A stretch of 21,066 nt of DNA from positions 1 to 21,066 of the forward strand of contig USBM01000009.1 of the NCBI GenBank assembly GCA_900552885.1, written 5' to 3'. Source of the DNA: an uncultured Clostridium sp. (GTDB taxonomy: Bacteria; Bacillota; Clostridia; Lachnospirales; Lachnospiraceae). The translations under genes and the position numbers were made by a program. A model generated the notes under the pieces. The model had not been told where the DNA came from. It worked only from the letters and a program-made list of their open reading frames with translations, and did no database searches. Positions 1 through 6,692 of the stretch are shown here, in pieces (within the stretch, counting starts at the first letter, position 1; the number at the start of each line of letters is the position of its first letter).

Positions 1-128
1 ATTAGTGTCTGCTGCGTGCGAGTCGTAATGCGAATGTGCCTGCTGCAACATGACACCACCCAAAAGCCGGGTTCACAACCTAAAACATGCGCGTCCGTCC
101 GTCACTTACGCTGTGCAAGGGTTAAAGT
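1..128. other. Non-coding or unassigned left edge of window
   Basis: The stretch downstream of cstA is richer in GC and CpG than its surroundings. I see no hairpin followed by a T-run. On the minus strand an ATG at 51-49, preceded by a GGTGG, stays open to the window edge (17 codons), too little to call a gene. Confidence 0.3.
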
Positions 129-1826
129 TTATTGGGCAGAAGATTTCTCAGCCTTGTTGTACTGCCTCAGCGAGTTAACAACAATGGTAACACCAAGTGC
201 GATCAAAAGGATTGCGATAATCAACTGTAACCCTTCTACTAAGAAAGTAGCACTTCCGGCACTGATTGCTTTTACCAAACCAATGGTTCTTTGTACTAAT
301 GCAGTAAATGTTACACAAAGCATGATGATCAATGGAGGGAACAACATCTTGTTGCTTCGTCCGGTTACCTTCATGAATACACAAAGGGTGATCAATACAA
401 GTGCACTTAACAACTGGTTAGCAGACCCGAATAATGGCCAGATATTTGCATATCCGATCTTGGTAAGAACATATCCACATACTAAGGTGATCAAAGTTGC
501 AAAGTAAGGATTGCAAAGTACCTTCTGTGCTCCGGAAGCATTCTCCATATCATCTGGTAAGAATAACTCTTGGAAACTCATACGACCGATACGTGCTACG
601 GCATCCAGACTGGTAAGAGCCAGAGCAGATACACACATGGTCATGAAGCACTGGGCAACATATACGGGAATTCCGAAGCTTTCCATGAAGCCTGCAACAC
701 CGTGGCTGAAGATCTGGAATGGAGTACCAACAGCGGCTGTACCATCAGAAGCGGCAGCAGCACCGGCAACACAAAGTGCGATAACGGCAAGAAAACTCTC
801 CAATACCATAGCACCATAACCAACTTTTAACATATCTTTCTCATTTGCAACGGTTTTAGAAGAGGTACCACTTGATACTAAGCTGTGGAAACCGGATACT
901 GCACCACAGGCAACGGTTACAAACAAGATTGGGAACATGGTTCCAAGGTTTTCATTGGTGAAACCAGTATAGACCGGTAAGTTCATAGTAGGATGTGCCA
1001 TAAATAATCCGAGAACGGCACATGCAATCATACCGATGAACATGAATGTTGTCATGTAATCACGCGGTTGCTTCAATAACCACATTGGAAGTACAGAAGC
1101 AAATGCAATGTAGATAAATGTGATATAAGTCCAGGCATCTTTACCTGCAGTAATTGGAAGCATCATACCAATTGCCAATGCAGCAACGGTAAATACAAGA
1201 CCAACAACGGTCTGTTTCCAGCCTTTTAATTCGAACTTCTTCTGGATTAATCCAAGGACAACGGCAAATCCAATGAAGATTAATGAAATGCTTCCGGCAG
1301 CACCGTTACTCTTGGCTGTCTCAGCAAGAACCGTCTCACCGGCTTCTGTTACGGTATAAGCGTTAAATGTTCCGGCAACCATATCTGCGAAAGCAGCGAT
1401 TACCAATAAGGTAAACAACCAGCAGAATAAAAGGAATAATTTACGTCCAAGGCGGCCAATATATTTCTCAATGATCAATCCAAGAGATTTACCTTCGTTC
1501 TTGACACTGGCATATAAGGCACCAAAGTCTGTTACAGCGCCAAAGAATACGCCGCCGATGAGAATCCAAAGTAATACCGGCAACCAGCCAAATGCTGCTG
1601 CCTGAATCGCTCCGGTTACAGGACCGGCTCCGGCAATTGAACTAAACTGATGGGCAAATACAGTCCATCCATTTGTTGGAACGTAATCTTTTCCGTCGTT
1701 TTTTGCTACGGCAGGTGTGACTGCAGTCGGGTCAATGCCCCATTTCTTGGCAATCCATCTTCCGTATAAAGTGTAAGCTGCCACCAGAACTACGATGGCG
1801 ATCAATACGATTACTAATGTGTTCAT
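129..1826 (-). CDS. cstA: CstA family carbon starvation protein (peptide/pyruvate transporter)
   Basis: A 565-residue polytopic membrane protein. CstA/BtsT family members import peptides or pyruvate, probably by proton symport; the substrate here is not readable from sequence. The N-terminal membrane segment (about residues 2-20) and the family motif around residues 58-72 (HQFSSIAGAGPVTG) are clear, followed by many hydrophobic segments and a charged loop at about 105-120. Length is normal for the shorter Firmicutes CstA type. I chose the ATG at 1826 because AGGAAGGA lies just upstream on the minus strand; in-frame extension to 1883 adds 19 residues with no family similarity. The gene is monocistronic as far as seen and lies downstream of a T-box leader, so its transcription should respond to uncharged tRNA. 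No terminator is evident in 1-128. Confidence 0.95.
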   Translation of the reverse strand: MNTLVIVLIAIVVLVAAYTLYGRWIAKKWGIDPTAVTPAVAKNDGKDYVPTNGWTVFAHQFSSIAGAGPVTGAIQAAAFGWLPVLLWILIGGVFFGAVTDFGALYASVKNEGKSLGLIIEKYIGRLGRKLFLLFCWLFTLLVIAAFADMVAGTFNAYTVTEAGETVLAETAKSNGAAGSISLIFIGFAVVLGLIQKKFELKGWKQTVVGLVFTVAALAIGMMLPITAGKDAWTYITFIYIAFASVLPMWLLKQPRDYMTTFMFIGMIACAVLGLFMAHPTMNLPVYTGFTNENLGTMFPILFVTVACGAVSGFHSLVSSGTSSKTVANEKDMLKVGYGAMVLESFLAVIALCVAGAAAASDGTAAVGTPFQIFSHGVAGFMESFGIPVYVAQCFMTMCVSALALTSLDAVARIGRMSFQELFLPDDMENASGAQKVLCNPYFATLITLVCGYVLTKIGYANIWPLFGSANQLLSALVLITLCVFMKVTGRSNKMLFPPLIIMLCVTFTALVQRTIGLVKAISAGSATFLVEGLQLIIAILLIALGVTIVVNSLRQYNKAEKSSAQ

Positions 1827-1910
1827 AGTATCCTTCCTTCCTCGTTTGAGTATATATAGTATATTTATGTAACAACCAGTCAAACTATCACTTATAAAAG
1901 GACTATGTAT

Positions 1911-1936
1911 AATGTATAGAAAATAATCTATACATT
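1911..1936 (-). repeat. Perfect 9-bp inverted repeat between T-box terminator and cstA
   Basis: AATGTATAG (1911-1919) and CTATACATT (1928-1936) are perfectly complementary across an 8-nt AT-rich gap. The repeat abuts the U-run of the T-box terminator, so it would form an RNA hairpin only in read-through transcripts, or it could be a DNA operator. No factor can be assigned. Confidence 0.6.
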
Positions 1937-1968
1937 AAAAAAGTCTCCAAGAGAAATCTCTTGAAGAC
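1937..1968 (-). terminator. Intrinsic terminator of the cstA T-box
   Basis: On the minus strand two 12-nt arms (1968-1957 and 1954-1943) pair with one G-U and a 2-nt loop, followed by six T (1942-1937). The 5' arm begins with GTCTTC, whose CTTC can alternatively pair with GAAG before the T-box core, giving the mutually exclusive antiterminator expected of a T-box. Confidence 0.9.
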
Positions 1969-2217
1969 GAATCAAATCCGCGGTACCACTTCACTTGCAG
2001 AAAAATATCTGCCGCTTAATCACAGCCAACACTGTGTAGTTCGATTACGGGAACTATCCGTATCTGGTTACTAGAGAATAGAAGTCTCATTCACTAGATC
2101 TGCTGGCAGGGGATACTTTTATAAATGTTGTTTACCACCTTTCACCGTACGTGGCTCGCTGAAAACAAGACCTTATAAAGCGTGTCCTGCATGATTGCAT
2201 TTGCTGGTCGTTAAATT
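1937..2217 (-). promoter_or_regulatory. T-box riboswitch leader of cstA, probable Ser (AGU) specifier
   Basis: Read on the minus strand, the leader holds the hallmarks of a T-box in order. Stem I includes an AGCGAGCC...GGTGAAAGG distal element (about 2160-2135). On its 3' side a specifier loop can be drawn between the helix formed by two TTATAA blocks and a GCAGG/CCTGC helix. In that loop AGU (2117-2115) sits before AUCC, in the place occupied by the specifier followed by A in well-known T-boxes. Next come further stems and the T-box core AGTGGTACCGCGG (1990-1978) with the UGGUACC bulge, then a terminator. Flanking GAAG and CUUC can pair to form the antiterminator. The variable bulge base is U, compatible with tRNA discriminator A or, by wobble, G. 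The T-box call is strong; the Ser assignment is an inference and needs folding. Confidence 0.9.
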
Positions 2218-2223
2218 AACTGT

Positions 2224-2252
2224 ATAATAGTCCCCTGTTTTTTATTTGTCAA
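2224..2252 (-). promoter_or_regulatory. SigA-type promoter of the cstA T-box transcript
   Basis: Minus-strand -35 TTGACA (2252-2247), 17-nt spacer, -10 TATTAT (2229-2224). The predicted start near 2217 leaves room for the full T-box Stem I. Confidence 0.85.
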
Positions 2253-2316
2253 TAGTCTTTTTGAAAAAATTTTTGATTTTTTTGATACATGAATTGTGAT
2301 AGTTTTGTGATGACGG

Positions 2317-2345
2317 TTGACGGTATCCGTTTAAATGAGTATGAT
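2317..2345 (+). promoter_or_regulatory. Promoter of the AI-2E family gene
   Basis: -35 TTGACG (2317-2322), 17-nt spacer, -10 TATGAT (2340-2345). It diverges from the cstA T-box promoter, with about 65 bp between the two -35 boxes, and leaves a 5' UTR of roughly 75 nt. Confidence 0.65.
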
Positions 2346-2426
2346 AAATAACAAGATAATCACGTAAAAACAACAGGTTACTTTGATGTAGGCAATGATT
2401 AACAGAATAGAAATCAGGTGATGAGT

Positions 2427-3572
2427 ATGATAAAAGATCGGGATAAGACTTTATTAAAGGGAGCATTTTTAATTGTATTTTTCTATGTATTAGTGGAACA
2501 TTTCAGTATTGTGAAGGCAGTGCTTCTGACCTGCTACAGGGCAATCTCTCCGCTGATCTATGGTATGGCAATTGCGTTTATTGTGAATCTGATCGTTGTG
2601 AAGTTAGAAGAACATATGAAGGGTGGTATTTTTGAGAATCAGGCATTGAAGAGAACCACTTCCATTATTGTGTCGTTTTTGATCGTGATCGGAGTGATTA
2701 CCATTGTGTGCTTCAATGTCATTCCAGGTATTGTGGATAGTGTGAAAGAGATTACCAGACAGGCACCACAGGCATTTGATACGGTATTAGCATTTTTAGA
2801 GAAGAATTTTGGCGTATCACCGGATATTGTGAAGGAGATACAGAATTTCCAATTGGATGAGAATATGTTAGATAGTATGTTTGGATTGATGAAGAACCAG
2901 TCTGTAATACAAGCATTGAAAGCAAGTGGAAGTGCAGTCGGAAGTGTCGTATCGGTTGTGACAAAGCTATTTATTGGAATATTCTTTGCATTCTATATTC
3001 TGGCAAAGAAAGAGTCTATCAATGCGTATATCCATCGCTTGATGGAGACGTATCTGTCGAAAAAGATAGCAGATGGTTTAGAGAATTTTGGACATATTAC
3101 GTATGAGACGTATGCGAATTTTATATCCGGACAGTGTTTGGATGCAGTCATCCTTGGATGCCTTGTAACAACCGGTATGGGAATTTTGGGACTTTCTTAT
3201 CCAATTCTGGTTGGTGTAGTAGTTGCAGTTACAGCGCTAATTCCAATTGTTGGTGCTTTTTTTGGAGGAACAGTAGGTGTATTTTTACTGATCATGGAGT
3301 CCCCTGTGAAAGCACTTACGTTCCTGATTCTATTCCTTGTATTGCAGCAGATTGATAACCGGTTGATCTATCCGCACATTGTAGGTAATGCGATTGGTAT
3401 TCCGTCTATTCTGATCTTTGCAGCAATTATTATTGGTGGAGAGTTCAGTGGTGTGATCGGTATGTTCCTTGGCATTCCATTTACCGCTGTGATCTATACG
3501 TTGCTGGAACAGGATATGGAGAAACGCCGGCGGAGAAAAGAACAGGCGGCTACACCAAAGGAATCTGAATAA
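2427..3572 (+). CDS. AI-2E/PerM-family membrane transporter
   Basis: A 381-residue integral membrane protein of the AI-2E exporter/PerM family (also seen as YtvI/YueF-like proteins in Firmicutes). The family exports small molecules such as autoinducer-2 or acts in Na+/H+ antiport; the substrate here cannot be told. Features: two N-terminal membrane helices (about 8-28 and 40-60), a long soluble region about 90-160 that includes a FEKNFGVSPDIV-like stretch, then a cluster of helices with the family-typical LVGVVVAVTALIPIVGAFFGG segment and a Q-x-x-D-N-R-L-I-Y-P-H-IVG motif near 305-318, and a basic C-terminal tail. Start: the ATG at 2427 has AGGTG 6 nt upstream; GTG 2418 and ATG 2421 are alternatives. 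The 3' end overlaps the convergent gene by 23 bp. Confidence 0.9.
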   Translation: MIKDRDKTLLKGAFLIVFFYVLVEHFSIVKAVLLTCYRAISPLIYGMAIAFIVNLIVVKLEEHMKGGIFENQALKRTTSIIVSFLIVIGVITIVCFNVIPGIVDSVKEITRQAPQAFDTVLAFLEKNFGVSPDIVKEIQNFQLDENMLDSMFGLMKNQSVIQALKASGSAVGSVVSVVTKLFIGIFFAFYILAKKESINAYIHRLMETYLSKKIADGLENFGHITYETYANFISGQCLDAVILGCLVTTGMGILGLSYPILVGVVVAVTALIPIVGAFFGGTVGVFLLIMESPVKALTFLILFLVLQQIDNRLIYPHIVGNAIGIPSILIFAAIIIGGEFSGVIGMFLGIPFTAVIYTLLEQDMEKRRRRKEQAATPKESE

Positions 3573-4461
3573 TCTGCATATCATAGGAGATGTTACCATC
3601 CGGATAAAAAGGCCAGACGGTATTCCGGATGTGGAAGGGAAGCTTGCGGGCAGCAAGATCGTCCAATGCCTGTCTGGCTCCTTCAATTGGTGAATGGTTC
3701 GAATCATTCGTGCGTTGCTGCTCTAATCCGATCCACACGGTTCTGGTGGCGCAGGATAGAAGCCGGGTGTTTAATTCTGGAATCAATTGGTCATTTTGTT
3801 CTTTCAGATAATTCATGTAGTTTGCTTCTGCCATATCGCATATGGAAGGATCGAAAGAATGAAATATACTGTCTCGAAGGTTCACGTCAAAGGCATGATA
3901 GATATACGAATACATTGCCAGTAGCTGGCTGTGTACGCCAAAGCAACATACATAGTCATAGCTCCTTTCAGGTAAGGAGAAAGGGCGGCGGTGTGCCAGT
4001 TGTTCATTTACAAGAGAAACCGCATGCTTGGCAAAGGACTGAGGTGAGAGCTGTTCCTTACTTTCTGCTAGGTAGAATTGCAGCTCGTCGCATAATTCCA
4101 TATAATGTTCGTCTGTAATTCCAATCAGGCTTTCTGATAGGCAGGAGATATCCGGATGCTCCGTCAGGTGATAGGTATGAAGTGCCTGCTGCATACTGTT
4201 AGAATTCGAGTCCAATAACGTAATATGAGAATAATGTGGAAGCAATTGCTGCAGATCAAGGTCGTTGCAGGCTCCGGCACCCACGATCAGAAGAGTTGGC
4301 AGCCAGTCTGTTTCTGCCATGTTGGCATGGAAAGAAAGCGGGAGTGTGATCTGATTCGTTTCTTTTATTAGTGATTGAGTTAATTCTTCCCGGTAGTTTT
4401 TCCAGTTTGTATAGGCATTGGGAATAATGAAATGCTGTTGTAATTGATCATATAGATGCAT
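3550..4461 (-). CDS. Class I SAM-dependent methyltransferase-like protein, function unknown
   Basis: A 303-residue soluble protein. The clearest feature is a Rossmann-type motif I at about residues 57-70 (LIVGAGACNDLDL) followed about 12 residues later by an acidic strand end (TLLDSNSNSM), as in SAM-binding methyltransferases. Downstream there is a conserved-looking YDYVCCFGVHSQLLAMY block (about 169-185), reminiscent of motif IV-V regions, and a C-terminal WPFYPDG segment. I do not recognise the substrate; it could also be a non-catalytic relative. There are no membrane segments or signal peptide. Start ATG at 4461 has GGAGA upstream. The gene stands alone on the minus strand between two plus-strand units; its stop lies inside the 3' end of the AI-2E gene. 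Confidence 0.75.
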   Translation of the reverse strand: MHLYDQLQQHFIIPNAYTNWKNYREELTQSLIKETNQITLPLSFHANMAETDWLPTLLIVGAGACNDLDLQQLLPHYSHITLLDSNSNSMQQALHTYHLTEHPDISCLSESLIGITDEHYMELCDELQFYLAESKEQLSPQSFAKHAVSLVNEQLAHRRPFSLPERSYDYVCCFGVHSQLLAMYSYIYHAFDVNLRDSIFHSFDPSICDMAEANYMNYLKEQNDQLIPELNTRLLSCATRTVWIGLEQQRTNDSNHSPIEGARQALDDLAARKLPFHIRNTVWPFYPDGNISYDMQIIQIPLV

Positions 4462-4480
4462 AGTGTTCTCCTATCATATT

Positions 4481-4517
4481 TGCGAACATGATATTGTTCG
4501 CATATGAACCGATTATA
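4481..4517 (-). promoter_or_regulatory. Promoter -10 and palindromic operator candidate of the methyltransferase-like gene
   Basis: Minus-strand -10 TATAAT (4517-4512) has no good -35 at 16-18 nt. Just downstream lies a perfect inverted repeat, TGCGAACA (4481-4488) and TGTTCGCA (4495-4502) with 6 nt between. A further GAAC at 4506-4509 makes alternating GAAC/GTTC/GAAC half-sites. A perfect -10 with a poor -35 and a palindrome at the expected start site suits a repressor- or activator-controlled promoter. Confidence 0.5.
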
Positions 4518-4542
4518 TCGCACTACATAAGAAAAATCCATC

Positions 4543-4571
4543 TTGAAAAAGAGTATCATACATATTATACT
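4543..4571 (+). promoter_or_regulatory. Promoter of the ktrBA operon
   Basis: -35 TTGAAA (4543-4548), 17-nt spacer, -10 TATACT (4566-4571), start predicted near 4578. A weaker alternative is TTGATA (4571-4576) with TTATAA (4594-4599). Confidence 0.65.
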
Positions 4572-4578
4572 TGATAGA

Positions 4579-4618
4579 GCTATCCCGTACAAATTATAAG
4601 ATATTTGAACGGGATAGC
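4579..4618 (+). repeat. Perfect 10-bp inverted repeat at the 5' end of the ktrBA transcript
   Basis: GCTATCCCGT (4579-4588) and ACGGGATAGC (4609-4618) are perfect complements separated by 20 nt, starting at the predicted transcription start. Arm centres are 30 bp apart, about three helical turns, so it could be an operator bound on one face, or a 5' UTR hairpin. No T-run follows, so it is not an intrinsic terminator. Confidence 0.65.
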
Positions 4619-4649
4619 ACAATATATAGATTAGAAAGATGATAAGAAT

Positions 4650-6011
4650 ATGGATAAGAAAAAGAGACATTTGACAACAACGCAGATGATTATAATGAGT
4701 TTTTTTGCTACGGTTTTTATTGGTGGTGTGTTACTATCCTTACCATTTGCATCAGCGAGCGGGAGGGCAACTTCTTTTATAGATGCACTATTTACGGCGA
4801 CAACGAGTGTTTGCGTGACCGGATTGGTTGTGGTAACTACAGCAACTCATTGGAGTCTGTTTGGAAAGATCATTATATTAATATTGATCCAGATAGGTGG
4901 ATTGGGTGTAATTACAATTACTACAACGTTGATGGTTGCTGCGGGTAAGAAGATATCTTTAAGCAGCCGGATTCTGCTAGGGGATGCTTTTAACTTAGAA
5001 ACATTAAAGGGGCTTGTGCGTTTTTTGCGTAGAGTATTTCGGGGAACATTTATTGTAGAAGGGGTTGGAGCACTGTGCTATGTACCGGTATTTGTTCCGG
5101 AGTATGGAATTATACGTGGAATCTGGTATTCGGTCTTTCATGCCATATCCGCTTTTTGTAATGCAGGAATTGATATTGTGGGAGACTCCAGTTTTGTTCC
5201 ATATGTGCATAATGTATGGGTGAATGTAGTGACGATGACACTGATCATATTCGGTGGAATTGGGTTTGTAGTGTGGTGGGATGTGCTGCACGTGATCAGA
5301 GAAAAGCTTGCCGGGGCAAACAGAGGAATGTTTAACATGTTGGCATTACATTCGAAGATTGCACTTACCATGACAGTTTTTTTGATTCTGTCCGGAACTT
5401 TACTTGTTGCATTGTTTGAGTGGAGTAATCCGTTGACAATAGGTGATTTTACACCGGGGCAGAAGCTGCTTGCAGCCTGTTTTCAGTCTGTGACAACGAG
5501 AACAGCGGGAATTGCAACGATTTCCCAGAAAGGCCTGACTGTACCGTCAGTGATTACTTCTATGTTTCTGATGTTTATCGGAGGATCTTCTGTTGGAACG
5601 GCAGGAGGAGTGAAGGTAACAACGGTAGCAGTTGTGGCACTTAGTGTGGCGGCAACGGTACGAGGGAATAATGATGTAACATGTTATGGAAGACGAATAT
5701 CAAACCAGATTGTCAGAAAATCAATTGCGATTATTTTCATCAGCTTCCTGGCAAGTATGGTTGCAATTATATGTATGTGCATACTGGAAAGCGGAGAAAG
5801 TGTAGACATTATCTTCGAAGTGTATAGCGCGTTGGGAACCGTAGGTCTTTCAAGAGATTACACGGCAACCATTGGGTTGGCGGGTAAGATCATATTATGT
5901 ATCTGTATGTTTTTAGGAAGAATAGGTCCGATTACTATGGTAATCGCATTTACGATGCAGGATACAAAGACTGCATTACGGCTTCCGAAAGGAAAAATAA
6001 CAGTAGGATAG
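4650..6011 (+). CDS. ktrB: Trk/Ktr-type potassium uptake membrane subunit (KtrB-like)
   Basis: A 453-residue pore subunit of the TrkH/KtrB superfamily, importing K+ through four pseudo-repeated M1-P-M2 units. All four selectivity-filter loops are visible: TSVCVTGL (52-59), FCNAGI (169-174), TTRTAGI (282-288) and ALGTVGL (394-400), each with its filter glycine. The intramembrane gating loop GGSSVGTAGGVK follows at 311-322. The short length and short N-terminus fit KtrB rather than proteobacterial TrkH. The ATG at 4650 has only a weak purine-rich site upstream, so translation may be modest or controlled. The next gene encodes the RCK partner 11 nt downstream, confirming the assignment. Confidence 0.95.
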   Translation: MDKKKRHLTTTQMIIMSFFATVFIGGVLLSLPFASASGRATSFIDALFTATTSVCVTGLVVVTTATHWSLFGKIIILILIQIGGLGVITITTTLMVAAGKKISLSSRILLGDAFNLETLKGLVRFLRRVFRGTFIVEGVGALCYVPVFVPEYGIIRGIWYSVFHAISAFCNAGIDIVGDSSFVPYVHNVWVNVVTMTLIIFGGIGFVVWWDVLHVIREKLAGANRGMFNMLALHSKIALTMTVFLILSGTLLVALFEWSNPLTIGDFTPGQKLLAACFQSVTTRTAGIATISQKGLTVPSVITSMFLMFIGGSSVGTAGGVKVTTVAVVALSVAATVRGNNDVTCYGRRISNQIVRKSIAIIFISFLASMVAIICMCILESGESVDIIFEVYSALGTVGLSRDYTATIGLAGKIILCICMFLGRIGPITMVIAFTMQDTKTALRLPKGKITVG

Positions 6012-6022
6012 GAGATTAGAAT

Positions 6023-6682
6023 ATGAATAAGAAAGAAAAGAAATCATATGCAGTATTTGGGTTAGGCGAGTTTGGACGAAGTGTGGCATTGGAATTGATG
6101 AATGCCGGTGCGGACGTTATGGTGTTAGATGTAGATGAAGACCGGGTATCCGATATGGCAGATGATGTAACGCTGGCAATGCAGATTGATGCAACAGAGG
6201 AGCGGTCTTATGAAGAACTGGGGCTGTCAAATATGGATGGTGTTGTGATTGCAATGACCGGCTGCTTAGATGCCTGTATTATGGCAATCTTAGAGGCAAA
6301 GGATGCGGGGGTACCATTTATTCTGGCAAAGTCGCAGAACAAAACACAGGCATTGATCTTTGAGAAGATCGGAGCAGATAAGATTGTGAGTCCGGAGCAT
6401 GATGGTGGTGTGCGGGTCGCAAGGAATATTATAGCGGGTAATTTCTTAGATTTTATTGAATTATCGAATACGCTCCGTATGGTAGAGATTACGATTCGAC
6501 CGGAGTGGGTAGGGAAGACGTTGAAGGAATTGTCTTTACGGCAGAAAGAGAAGATCAATGTTGTGGCATTGCGAAAGGATGGAGAGCTGACGACTGATAT
6601 TGATCCGGATATTCCTTTGTGCGAGGACGATACCATGTTGATCACAGTAGATAAGATGTATTTAACAAAGTTGCAGCAGTAG
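6023..6682 (+). CDS. ktrA: Ktr/Trk potassium uptake regulatory subunit (RCK domain, KtrA-like)
   Basis: A 219-residue cytosolic regulatory ring subunit. The RCK_N domain starts with a Rossmann fold: GLGEFG at 13-18 and the ribose-binding acidic end VLDVD at 34-38, so it should bind ATP/ADP or NAD(H). The C-terminal RCK_C part (about 140-219) ends with ITVDKMYLTKL; in this family that lobe can bind c-di-AMP, but that is known for relatives, not shown here. A good AGGAGA site precedes the ATG. It forms the KtrAB complex with the gene upstream and controls gating. Single-RCK length (about 220 residues) matches KtrA/KtrC rather than the double-RCK TrkA. Confidence 0.95.
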   Translation: MNKKEKKSYAVFGLGEFGRSVALELMNAGADVMVLDVDEDRVSDMADDVTLAMQIDATEERSYEELGLSNMDGVVIAMTGCLDACIMAILEAKDAGVPFILAKSQNKTQALIFEKIGADKIVSPEHDGGVRVARNIIAGNFLDFIELSNTLRMVEITIRPEWVGKTLKELSLRQKEKINVVALRKDGELTTDIDPDIPLCEDDTMLITVDKMYLTKLQQ

Positions 6683-6692
6683 GAGGTATGGC

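Noticed and set aside
15..51. Minus-strand gene starting at 51 and leaving the window
   Set aside because: Only 17 codons visible, of low-complexity look; support is insufficient.
4482..4501. LexA (SOS) box upstream of the methyltransferase-like gene
   Set aside because: Half-sites CGAAC and GTTCG match, but the gap is 8 nt; the Gram-positive LexA box has 4. Kept only as an unassigned palindrome.
4572..4649. c-di-AMP (ydaO) riboswitch before ktrB
   Set aside because: The leader is only about 70 nt and lacks the conserved blocks of that large riboswitch.
6683..6692. SAM riboswitch before the homocysteine methyltransferase/MTHFR gene
   Set aside because: Only 10 nt separate it from ktrA; there is no room.
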